Source: Opitutaceae bacterium
GTDB taxonomy: Bacteria > Verrucomicrobiota > Verrucomicrobiia > Opitutales > Opitutaceae
Direction: 5' to 3'
DNA: 64,000 bases
Assembly: GCA_003164715.1 (NCBI GenBank)
Contig: PLTZ01000013.1
Span: 62,001-126,000 of the forward strand
Shown: one piece after another, positions 16,942 through 24,278 of the stretch
Layout of the letters: each line of letters starts with the position of its first letter
How positions within the stretch are numbered: position 1 is the stretch's first letter
The notes under the pieces: generated by a model
Told to the model about the DNA's origin: nothing
What the model saw: only the letters and a program-made list of their open reading frames with translations
The model's database searches: none
Translations under genes and position numbers: made by a program

Positions 16942-17607
16942 CTATTTCAGGAGGAGGCCGTCGGCGAGCCGCAGGATCCGGTGCCCGTAGGCGGCGTTGG
17001 CCTCGGAGTGCGTGACCTGGACGATCGTGACGCCCTCCTTCTCGTTCAGGCGCTTGAAGAGTTCCATGATCTCGCGGCCCTGGTCGGAGTGGAGGTTGCC
17101 CGTCGGCTCATCGGCGAGGATCAGCCTCGGCTTGGCGACCAGCGCCCGGGCGACGGCCACGAGCTGCTGCTGGCCCCCGGAGAGCTGCGAGGGGTAGAGG
17201 TCCCGCTTGGCCACGATGTGGAAGCGGTCGAGCGTGTCGCAGACGATGGTCTGGCGCTCGGCCTTCGGGACGTCGCGGTAGGAGAGGGGAATCTCGAGGT
17301 TCTCGTAGACGGTCAGGTCGTCGAGCAGGTGGTAGCTCTGGAAGACGAAGCCGATGTTCTTCTTCTGGAGGTCGAGCCTGCGCTTCTGCGGAAGCCTGTG
17401 GATCTCGTCCTTCCCGAAGCGGTATTCGCCCGTCCACCCGGAGTCGTGCATCCCGAGGACGTTCAGGAGCGTCGACTTGCCCGAGCCGGACGGCCCCATG
17501 ATCGAGACGAAGTCGCCCTCGGCGATGTCGAAGGTGATCCCCCGAAGGGCGTAGAAGGGGCCCCCCTTGAGGGGATAGACGCGGTCGACGCTTTTGAACT
17601 GAATCAT
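16942..17607 (-). CDS. ABC transporter ATP-binding protein (MacB/LolD type), first gene of the locus
   Basis: A 221-residue ATPase with Walker A GPSGSGKST, signature LSGGQQQLVAVARAL and Walker B ILADEPTGNLHSD. It is MacB/LolD-like but has no permease gene beside it; the only permease of the locus is at 8097-10514, next to its own ATPase. It may serve that permease under other conditions, or a permease elsewhere. A good Shine-Dalgarno (GGGGAG at 17615-17620) precedes ATG 17607. The sigma-54 promoter just upstream would start within about two bases of the ATG and so exclude it. A second promoter further upstream would explain the ribosome site. Confidence 0.88.
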   Translation of the reverse strand: MIQFKSVDRVYPLKGGPFYALRGITFDIAEGDFVSIMGPSGSGKSTLLNVLGMHDSGWTGEYRFGKDEIHRLPQKRRLDLQKKNIGFVFQSYHLLDDLTVYENLEIPLSYRDVPKAERQTIVCDTLDRFHIVAKRDLYPSQLSGGQQQLVAVARALVAKPRLILADEPTGNLHSDQGREIMELFKRLNEKEGVTIVQVTHSEANAAYGHRILRLADGLLLK

Positions 17608-17620
17608 GACACGACTCCCC

Positions 17621-17635
17621 GCATTCCCCGTGCCA
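17621..17635 (-). promoter_or_regulatory. Sigma-54 (-24/-12) promoter of the regulator/efflux locus
   Basis: On the minus strand, TGGCACGGGGAATGC matches the consensus TGGCACG-N4-TTGC with one mismatch. GG is at 17633-17634 and GC at 17621-17622, ten bases apart. The predicted +1 is near 17609, directly at the ATG 17607. A perfect palindrome 108 bp upstream is the likely enhancer. The promoter is the first of the locus that encodes its own NtrC-type activator. Confidence 0.72.
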
Positions 17636-17650
17636 GAGCATCCGTGATTA

Positions 17651-17672
17651 CGTTATTGATTTTTCAATAACG
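17651..17672. promoter_or_regulatory. AT-rich inverted repeat, possible operator or bend site
   Basis: Two perfect 9-bp arms, CGTTATTGA and TCAATAACG, flank TTTT. The element stands 16 bp upstream of the sigma-54 promoter and inside very GC-rich surroundings. It could be a binding or bending site between enhancer and promoter, or part of a second promoter. The T-run is inside the loop rather than after the stem, so I do not read it as a terminator. Confidence 0.45.
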
Positions 17673-17732
17673 ACCTACGTCACAATGCATGGAGGCGCCG
17701 CCCACCGGGGATCTTCGGAACCGAAACCACAC

Positions 17733-17750
17733 CGTCCCATTAATGGGACG
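17733..17750. promoter_or_regulatory. Perfect palindrome, probable enhancer site for the NtrC-type regulator
   Basis: CGTCCCATTAATGGGACG is a perfect 18-bp palindrome in the 159-bp gap between the GPH symporter stop and the first gene of the efflux locus. Its centre is 108 bp upstream of the -24 GG, the normal distance for an NtrC-type activator. A related dyad has nearly the same spacing from the second sigma-54 promoter at 12551-12565. Confidence 0.68.
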
Positions 17751-17766
17751 ATCCGTCCACAAACGG

Positions 17767-19242
17767 TCAGGAGGCCGCGTCCGCGGCCCTTCGCACCTTC
17801 AAGTCCTGGGCGATCTGCGACATCCGTTGCTCGTTGAGCGGATAGAAGAACATCAGGATCCCCAGCGAAACGATGCCGATTGCGGCCGGATAGATGCTCA
17901 TCAGCTTGACGAGGCCGTTCAGGGACGCGGTCGTCTGGACCTGGTTGGCCACGAACCCGACGCTGTTCATGAGGATGAGCGAGAACGCGGCGCCGAAGGC
18001 CCAGCCCTGCTTCTGCGAGAAGATCGAGGCCGAGAAGATGAGGCCCGTGGCCCGGCGGCCCTTCTTCCATTCGGCGTAGTCGGCGGTGTCGGCGTACATG
18101 GCCCAGAGGAGCGCGCTCAGCGGCCCGCCGGTGAGCGACCCGATCGCGTTGATCCCGTAGATGAGCAGGAGCTGGTCGGGCTTCAGGACAAAGAACGCGG
18201 CAGTGGACGCGATCGCGATGACGAAGAGGACGACGAACGCGACCTTGCGCCCGACCACGCGCGCGAAGAACGGGACCAGCATGGCCCCGAGGAGCGACAG
18301 GATCTGGTTGCTCGTGTTGAAGATCGAGACCAGGCTCTCCCATCCCCAGAGCTGCGTGCCCGCGGCGGACTTGGGCAGGAAGGAGGGCAGGGTGAGGGTC
18401 TGCGAGCCGACGTAGTACTTGAAGTAGTGCGCCGTGATGTTGCCGCGCAGCGCCACGAAGAGGATGAACGTGATCGTGGTGGCCAGGAGGATCAGCCACG
18501 GCCTGTTCGTCACCAGGTCGCCCAGGTCGTTGACGATGCCCTTGAACAGGGACGTCTTCGGCGCCTTCGGGGGCACGACGCGCTCGCGCGTGTTGAGGAA
18601 CACGAGCAGGAAGGAGATGATGGCCGCGACGCCGTAGACCACGAACGACATCTGCCAGCCGCGCTGGACCGTCGTGGCGCCCAGCCATCCGCCGACCTTT
18701 GCCATCGGCAGGAGCGTCGCCGAGACGACGATGCCCGCCGCGAAGGCGCCCACGAACTTGATCGACGAGAGCATCGTGCGCTCGTTCGGGTTCGGCGAGA
18801 TGACGCCGAGCATCGCCGTGTACGGGATGTTGATCGCCGTGTAGAGGATCATGAGGGCGTTGAACGTGACCCACGCCCAGATGAGCTTTCCGTTGGCCCC
18901 GAGGCTCGGCACCGTGAAGGTCAGCACGCCGATCACCGCCAGCGGCACGCAGCCGAAGAGGAGGTACGGCCGGAACTTGCCCCAGCGCGACGAGGTGCGG
19001 TCGGAGATCATGCCGATCACCGGGTCGAAGAACGCGTCGGTGCTCCGGGACAGGCCGATCATCGTCCCCGCCGCGAGTGCGGAGATCCCGAAGATGTCGG
19101 TGTAGAAGATCGCGAGGTAGACCGACACCGTCTGCCAGTAGAGGCACGAGGCGAAGTCGCCGAAGCCATACGAGAACTTCTCGCGCATCTTCAGCTTCTG
19201 CTGGGACGGGTCTAGCGTTTCGGGGGCGGGGGCGTCGGGCAT
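17767..19242 (-). CDS. GPH-family (MelB-type) sugar:cation symporter
   Basis: A 491-residue, twelve-helix major facilitator of the glycoside-pentoside-hexuronide:cation symporter family. It starts with KFSYGFGDFASCLYW, the typical first-helix signature with an aspartate used in cation binding in MelB. Helix 2-3 region SRSTDAFFDPVIGMISDRT and the FRPYLLFG segment also fit. It takes up a sugar or glycoside with Na+ or H+. It is downstream of the SSS symporter on the same strand but separated by 97 bp, so it may have its own promoter. The substrate is unknown; nearby GH2 and GH29 enzymes suggest galactosides or fucose-rich oligosaccharides. Confidence 0.85.
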   Translation of the reverse strand: MPDAPAPETLDPSQQKLKMREKFSYGFGDFASCLYWQTVSVYLAIFYTDIFGISALAAGTMIGLSRSTDAFFDPVIGMISDRTSSRWGKFRPYLLFGCVPLAVIGVLTFTVPSLGANGKLIWAWVTFNALMILYTAINIPYTAMLGVISPNPNERTMLSSIKFVGAFAAGIVVSATLLPMAKVGGWLGATTVQRGWQMSFVVYGVAAIISFLLVFLNTRERVVPPKAPKTSLFKGIVNDLGDLVTNRPWLILLATTITFILFVALRGNITAHYFKYYVGSQTLTLPSFLPKSAAGTQLWGWESLVSIFNTSNQILSLLGAMLVPFFARVVGRKVAFVVLFVIAIASTAAFFVLKPDQLLLIYGINAIGSLTGGPLSALLWAMYADTADYAEWKKGRRATGLIFSASIFSQKQGWAFGAAFSLILMNSVGFVANQVQTTASLNGLVKLMSIYPAAIGIVSLGILMFFYPLNEQRMSQIAQDLKVRRAADAAS

Positions 19243-19339
19243 GGTGGGGTGCGGCGTCGGGCGGGCTGCCTGGGGTTTTGGGCCTTAAGGTCTCTAGCCA
19301 AGCGCGCCTTGGTTGGGAATGAGAATCTTGCCCGGCGCT

Positions 19340-20920
19340 TTAGCGCATGGCGTACCAGAGCCCCGCCGTGATGGCGAGCAGGACTCCGAGCCAGAGGCGG
19401 TAGTCCCGCAGCCCCCTTCCGGTCCCCGGGGCGGCGAGCGTCCTCCAGTCGGACACGGTCGTGTGCTCAAGCTTCGCCTCCGCCGTGCGCGGCGTGGCGA
19501 GGCTCACGGCGACCAGCGCCGCCATGGAGACTAGGAACGCGACGATCGCCGAATGGAGCCAGGGCCTCATGAGCGGCGTGTCCATGAAGGGCAGGAAGTT
19601 GAGCCTGCCGTTCAGCATGAGCAGCGGGCAGGCGACCCCCGCCGTGCCGAGGCAGGCGGCGACCCCCTGGGCGGTCGTCCGCTTCCAGAGGACGCCGGCG
19701 AAGAAGATGCCCGCAAACGGGAGCATGAGGTACACCTGGATCGTCTGCAGGTAGGTGAAGAGGTTGCCGAAGCGCCCGATCATCGGCGCCCAGGCGGCGC
19801 CGAGCACGAACACGGTCAGGACCGCGGCGCGGCCCACGAGGATCTGGGCCGCCTGCGACGCCCCGGGCCTCCACCGCAGGTAGAAGTCGCGCGTCACCAG
19901 CGTCGAGACCGAGTTGTAGGTCGCGCTGATGTGGCCCATGAGCGCCGCGCCGATGCCGCTGATCGTGAGTCCGAGGAGGCCGGCGGGCATGATGTGCTCG
20001 AGGAGCGTGCGGTAGGCCTCGTCGGGCCTGGCGAGCCCCGGGTAGAGGGCCCTCGCGATCAGCCCGGGAAGGACGAGGAGAAAGGGCGTCGTCAGCTTCA
20101 GGAACCCGCAGAGGATCGCGCCCTTGCGCCCCTCGTTCAGGTCCCGGGCCGCGAATGCGCGCTGCACGAGGACCTGGTCCATCGACCAGTAGAAGCTCCC
20201 CGCGAGGAAGACCGCGAAGAACATGCCCGGCCACGGGTAGTCGGCGTCGGTTGCGGGCCGCACCATCGAGAACATCTCGGGCGCGAGCCTCGCGTGGAGC
20301 CCGCTCCACCCCCCGACGTGCCGCAGGCCGACCGCGGTCAGGATGACGGCGGCCACGAGCAGCACCGTCGTCTGGAGCGCGTCCGTGTACACGACGATCC
20401 GCAGGCCGCCCTTCATCGTGTAGAGCGCCGTGCCGAGGCCGACCGTCCAGATGACGGCGTAGTTGTTCCAGCCGAGCAGGTCCGAGAACACGAGCGACGA
20501 CGCCCAGAGCGAGATCGAGATCTTCGTGAGGACCGAGAGGACCACCATGAAGCCCGAGAAGAAGAGCCGCACGCCCGTGCCGTAGCGCTTCTCGAGGAAT
20601 TCGGGGACCGTGAAGATCAGGTTCTTGATGTAGAAGGGCAGGAAGAGCGCGATCAGCGGGACCAGGCAGAACACGGCCGACCACTCGTAGCCGCCGACGG
20701 CCATGCCGCCCGAGTACCCGCTTCCCGCGAGCCCCACGAAGTGCTCGGCCGAGATGTTGGCGGCGAAGAGGGAGGCGCCGATGAAGGGCCAGCGCAGCGA
20801 GCGGCCCGCCAGGAAGTAATCCTCCGACGACTTGGGCTTGCGAGAGAGGAGCAGGCCGGCCGCGGCGATCACGAGGACGTAGGCGCCGATCGCCAGCCAG
20901 TCGATCCACTGGAGGGTCAT
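19340..20920 (-). CDS. Sodium:solute symporter (SSS/SGLT type)
   Basis: A 526-residue membrane protein of about fourteen helices. It has the SSS features LAGRSLRWPFIGASLFAANISAEHFVGLAGSG (in part) in the first helices and a central helical block typical of SGLT-like sugar carriers. It imports a sugar or similar solute with Na+. ATG 20920 follows the stop of the double-thioredoxin gene by seven bases, so the two are co-transcribed. The open frame extends to 20989 without protein-like content. Substrate cannot be assigned. Confidence 0.85.
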   Translation of the reverse strand: MTLQWIDWLAIGAYVLVIAAAGLLLSRKPKSSEDYFLAGRSLRWPFIGASLFAANISAEHFVGLAGSGYSGGMAVGGYEWSAVFCLVPLIALFLPFYIKNLIFTVPEFLEKRYGTGVRLFFSGFMVVLSVLTKISISLWASSLVFSDLLGWNNYAVIWTVGLGTALYTMKGGLRIVVYTDALQTTVLLVAAVILTAVGLRHVGGWSGLHARLAPEMFSMVRPATDADYPWPGMFFAVFLAGSFYWSMDQVLVQRAFAARDLNEGRKGAILCGFLKLTTPFLLVLPGLIARALYPGLARPDEAYRTLLEHIMPAGLLGLTISGIGAALMGHISATYNSVSTLVTRDFYLRWRPGASQAAQILVGRAAVLTVFVLGAAWAPMIGRFGNLFTYLQTIQVYLMLPFAGIFFAGVLWKRTTAQGVAACLGTAGVACPLLMLNGRLNFLPFMDTPLMRPWLHSAIVAFLVSMAALVAVSLATPRTAEAKLEHTTVSDWRTLAAPGTGRGLRDYRLWLGVLLAITAGLWYAMR

Positions 20921-20927
20921 GAAGGGA

Positions 20928-22130
20928 TCAGGGGGCCTTCTTGTAGTAGACGCCGAGCATGTCGACCAGCCGCGCCTGGAAGTCCGCAATGTCGAGGGCG
21001 CCGCTGCGGTAGAGCACCTTGCCGCCGGGCGCGATCACCACCGTGTACGGGTAGCCGCCGGGCCATTGGGGGTCGAGCGCCTGCGCGAGGGCGTCGCCGG
21101 GGGGCCCGGTATAGATGAAATTGTTCGTCGCGCGGCCCTGCCCCGCGACCGAGGCCTTCGCCCCGGGGGGCACGGCGGCGTGCTGGCGCGTGAGGAACGC
21201 GAGCGCCTTCCCCTCATCCCCGGGTTTGTCGACGCTGATCGTGATCAGGTCGAAGTCGCGGGTCTCGAACCGGCGCGAGATGAGCACCAGCCCGGGGAAC
21301 TCCTCGACGCACGGCACGCACCAGGTGGCCCACAGGCTGATGACGCGCAGCCGGTTTGTCGGGTTCGCCGCGAGCGCGGCCACCCCCGCCGCGTCGATGC
21401 GCCCGAGGGACACCGGCAGGTTCTTCCAGGCCTCGTTGCCCTCGGCGACCGCGTTCTGCTTGGTCATCCACTTGGTGGAGCAGCCCATGGGCCGGGTGAC
21501 CTCGACCGGGACGGGCTCGCCGGCGAGGAGCGCCCCCACCGCCACGGCGCCGTCGCGCGAGTGGACGGATTCGGGGTCGGGCAGCTCCGAGTCGTCGAAG
21601 CGGCCCTTGTAGCGCAGCTTGCGGTCCTGGTCGAAGATGAAGAGGTGCGGCGTGCAGAGGCACCCGTATGCCTTCGCGGTCGCCTGCGTCGCCCCGTCGT
21701 AGAGATAGGGGAAGTTGAAGCCGCGCTCCCTCGCGTAGAGCTTCATCTCGTCGAAGCTGTCGCTGTATTTCGCGTAGCCGAGCTCCTCGACCCGCAGGCC
21801 CGCGAGGCTGTTGGGGTTGATGGCCACGACGGCGACGCCCTTGCCCTTTAGCCCGGCGACGAACGGGATGAAGCGCGTCTCCGCCGCGTGCGAGGTGGGG
21901 CAGTGGTTCGACAGGAAGATGACCATCAGGAAGCGCGAGTCCCTGAAGTCGGCCAGGCTGTAGGTCTTCCCGTCGACGCCGGGCAGCGAGAAGTCGGGGG
22001 CGGACTCGCCTATCTTAAGCGTGTGGAAGCCGGGGGGCATCCCGTGCTCCGCCGCGGGGTCAGGGTCCGCGGCAAAAAGGCCCGTCGCAAGAAGGCCGAG
22101 GGCCATGAAACCATATAGGGGTAATTTCAT
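20928..22130 (-). CDS. Secreted double-domain thioredoxin/peroxiredoxin-like protein
   Basis: A 400-residue exported redox protein. The signal peptide is about 1-20 (cleaved before ADPDP). The first thioredoxin fold, about 37-200, is AhpC/TSA-like: C77 in SNHCPTS, and C157/C159 in GCLCTPHLF. A linker contains C217 in GCSTKW. The second, TlpA-like fold has C271/C274 in WATWCVPC, the classical thiol-disulfide site. The family occurs in Verrucomicrobia and Planctomycetes; the natural partner is unknown. It is the first gene of a pair with the SSS symporter. Upstream on this strand is TTGACA (near 22152), but with no clear -10 at the right spacing before the ATG. Confidence 0.82.
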   Translation of the reverse strand: MKLPLYGFMALGLLATGLFAADPDPAAEHGMPPGFHTLKIGESAPDFSLPGVDGKTYSLADFRDSRFLMVIFLSNHCPTSHAAETRFIPFVAGLKGKGVAVVAINPNSLAGLRVEELGYAKYSDSFDEMKLYARERGFNFPYLYDGATQATAKAYGCLCTPHLFIFDQDRKLRYKGRFDDSELPDPESVHSRDGAVAVGALLAGEPVPVEVTRPMGCSTKWMTKQNAVAEGNEAWKNLPVSLGRIDAAGVAALAANPTNRLRVISLWATWCVPCVEEFPGLVLISRRFETRDFDLITISVDKPGDEGKALAFLTRQHAAVPPGAKASVAGQGRATNNFIYTGPPGDALAQALDPQWPGGYPYTVVIAPGGKVLYRSGALDIADFQARLVDMLGVYYKKAP

Positions 22131-22247
22131 GGGGGCACACGCTGTGTCAACTTGCGCATCCGGGCAAGCCGAACGAGGCTTCGGGGCATTTTCGCTCGAT
22201 CCCGCGGCGCAGTCCGCGCAACGCTGTCGACCCAGACGCTCCCGCCC

Positions 22248-24257
22248 ATGCTCCGATACCTAGCCGCCCTCGCGCTTGCGGCGGCCAACGCCGCGCCCGC
22301 CGCGGCCCCGCCGCCGGCCGGGCTACTGTCGGCGGAGGAGCTCTTCCGCGCCATGCCGCTCGGCAAGGCCGGCTTGACGCCCGACGGGCGGCACCTGGGA
22401 GCGATCGTCACGGACAAGGCCGACATGAGAGACCTCCTCATCTACGACCTGGCGACGTACAAGCCGACGGGGCTTCGCGGGAGCGGCTCCCTGGAGATTT
22501 CGACGTTCCGCTGGCTCAACGACCGGCGCCTCATCTTCAGCCTGGCCAAGGACAAGATCTACACGTGGGGGCTCTATTCGGCGACGGTCGACCATCTCGA
22601 GCGCTTCACGCCGATCGACCGGTTTGACGTGACGCAGGTGGTCGGCGTTCCCCTGTCGCGTCCGGACCGCGTGCTGGTGTGGATCCGCCAGTCGGCCAAG
22701 GATGACAACCGGCCCGGCCCGCTGCTCGAGCTCGACGCGGGCCACAACCCGAGCGCCTTCGACGGGGAGCTGGGATGGAACGCGATGGTGCGCTCCTACA
22801 CGATGCCCGAGAGCGCCCTCGAGGGGAGCGGGGGGTGGAATGCGATGGTGCGCTCCTACAAGCCGCCCGGGGACGGCCCGGTGCTCGCCTGGGACGCGGA
22901 CCGGGAGGGCGACCTCGGCCTCTGCACGACGCTTGTCAGGGGCCGGGGCCGGCTCCACCGCTATGAGCGGGCGACCGACACCTGGCAGGACGTCGCCGTC
23001 CCCCCCGGGGCCCGCCCTATGGCCCTGGACGCCGACGGGCGCCACCTCTGGGTCGTCACGTATTCGCGGGGCAGCGGCTACGAGCTGAGGCGCCTCGACC
23101 CCGACAGCGGCGCGCTCGAGAAGCCGGTCGTTACCGATCCGGAGTATGACGTCGGGTCGGGGAGCCTCTTCTTCACCGCAGGCGGGCACGGTCTGGCGGG
23201 CGTGACGTACCTGCGGCGCGAGCGGGTCTCCTACTGGGTCTCGGGCGCCTACTCGGCAGCCCAGGCGGCGGTCAACCGCGCCATCCCGGACGCGAGCAAC
23301 GAGCTCATCGACCGGGACAGCGCGGAAAGGAAGTTTCTCTTCAAGAGCACCGGGCCGCGCCACCCGGGTGCGCTCGAGCTTCTGGAGCTCGACACCAACA
23401 CGCTGCGGAGCGTGGCCGACACGGCGCCGGGGCTCAAGGGCCGGCCCCTGCGACCCGTGGAGCCGGTCAGCTTCTCCACGCGCGACGGCGTGAGACTCGA
23501 GGGCTACCTCACGCTTCCCGAGGGTGCGGGCGCCCGGCACCCCGTCCCGCTTGTCGTCCTCTGCCACGGGGGCCCGTGGCTGCGCGACACCCCCGATTTC
23601 AGCCCCGAGGTGCAGTTTCTCGCGAGCCGGGGCTACGCGGTGCTCCAGCCGAACTACCGGGGTTCGACCGGCTATGCGCCCGAGGTGAGCCACGACCGGG
23701 TGTACGACTTCCGCCGGATGAACGACGACGTGACCGACGCCACCCGATCGGTCCTCGCGGCGGGCATGGTCGACCCGGCGCGCGTCGCCATCATGGGGGC
23801 AAGCTTCGGCGGCTACCTGGCGGTCGCGGGCGTGGCGTTTGAGAGGGACCTCTACCGGTGCGCGATCACTGAGTGCGGCGTCTTCGACTGGGCGAGTCAG
23901 ATCCGGTCCAAGAGCTATGCCGGCGGACCCGGAGAGTACGAGCGGCTGACCGACGAGCTCGGAACGCCCGGCCGGGACGGCGGACGCCTGGAGGAGATCT
24001 CGCCGCTCGACCACGCGGACCAGATCCGGGTCCCCGTCCTGATCGCGCACGGCACCGAGGACGCCGTCGTGGACGTCGCCCAGTCAAGGAGGCTCGCCGC
24101 CGAGCTCAAGCGAAGGGGGATACCCCACGAGACGTTCTACCGCGCCCTGGAGAGCCACGGCTTCTTCAACTACCAGAACCGCGTGGACTTCTACCACAGG
24201 GTGGAGGCGTTCCTGGCCGCAAACCTGGGCGGCGCGACCCTGACCCCCGTCAGGTGA
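22248..24257 (+). CDS. Secreted S9-family (prolyl oligopeptidase-like) serine peptidase
   Basis: A 669-residue peptidase with signal peptide (about 1-20), an N-terminal beta-propeller, and a C-terminal alpha/beta-hydrolase domain. The catalytic triad is readable: S519 in GASFGGY, D605 in GTEDAVVD and H637 in ESHGFF. Such enzymes release dipeptides or cleave short peptides in the periplasm. Within the propeller, residues around 170-205 contain a 20-residue tandem duplication (both copies share GWNAMVRSY), encoded by a 60-bp direct repeat. ATG 22248 gives a clean signal peptide; an upstream in-frame ATG at 22152 does not. It is divergent from the double-thioredoxin gene and convergent with the GH2 gene. 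Confidence 0.88.
   Translation: MLRYLAALALAAANAAPAAAPPPAGLLSAEELFRAMPLGKAGLTPDGRHLGAIVTDKADMRDLLIYDLATYKPTGLRGSGSLEISTFRWLNDRRLIFSLAKDKIYTWGLYSATVDHLERFTPIDRFDVTQVVGVPLSRPDRVLVWIRQSAKDDNRPGPLLELDAGHNPSAFDGELGWNAMVRSYTMPESALEGSGGWNAMVRSYKPPGDGPVLAWDADREGDLGLCTTLVRGRGRLHRYERATDTWQDVAVPPGARPMALDADGRHLWVVTYSRGSGYELRRLDPDSGALEKPVVTDPEYDVGSGSLFFTAGGHGLAGVTYLRRERVSYWVSGAYSAAQAAVNRAIPDASNELIDRDSAERKFLFKSTGPRHPGALELLELDTNTLRSVADTAPGLKGRPLRPVEPVSFSTRDGVRLEGYLTLPEGAGARHPVPLVVLCHGGPWLRDTPDFSPEVQFLASRGYAVLQPNYRGSTGYAPEVSHDRVYDFRRMNDDVTDATRSVLAAGMVDPARVAIMGASFGGYLAVAGVAFERDLYRCAITECGVFDWASQIRSKSYAGGPGEYERLTDELGTPGRDGGRLEEISPLDHADQIRVPVLIAHGTEDAVVDVAQSRRLAAELKRRGIPHETFYRALESHGFFNYQNRVDFYHRVEAFLAANLGGATLTPVR
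22741..22860 (+). repeat. 60-bp in-frame tandem duplication inside the S9 peptidase gene
   Basis: Segments 22741-22800 and 22801-22860 form two copies. Their last 25 bp (22776-22800 and 22836-22860) differ at one position; the first parts have diverged. The protein reads SAFDGELGWNAMVRSYT then SALEGSGGWNAMVRSYK. The reading frame is kept. Confidence 0.85.
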
Positions 24258-24278
24258 CGCGCCGCGGCAGGCCCCCCG

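Noticed and set aside
14752-17670. Plus-strand open frame of 972 codons across the TolC-like and ATPase genes
   Set aside because: It lies antisense to two well-recognised genes and has shadow-type composition.
17651-17672. Rho-independent terminator for the GPH symporter or the ATPase gene
   Set aside because: The T-run is in the loop, the stem is AT-rich, and it lies between promoter elements of a divergently placed regulatory region.
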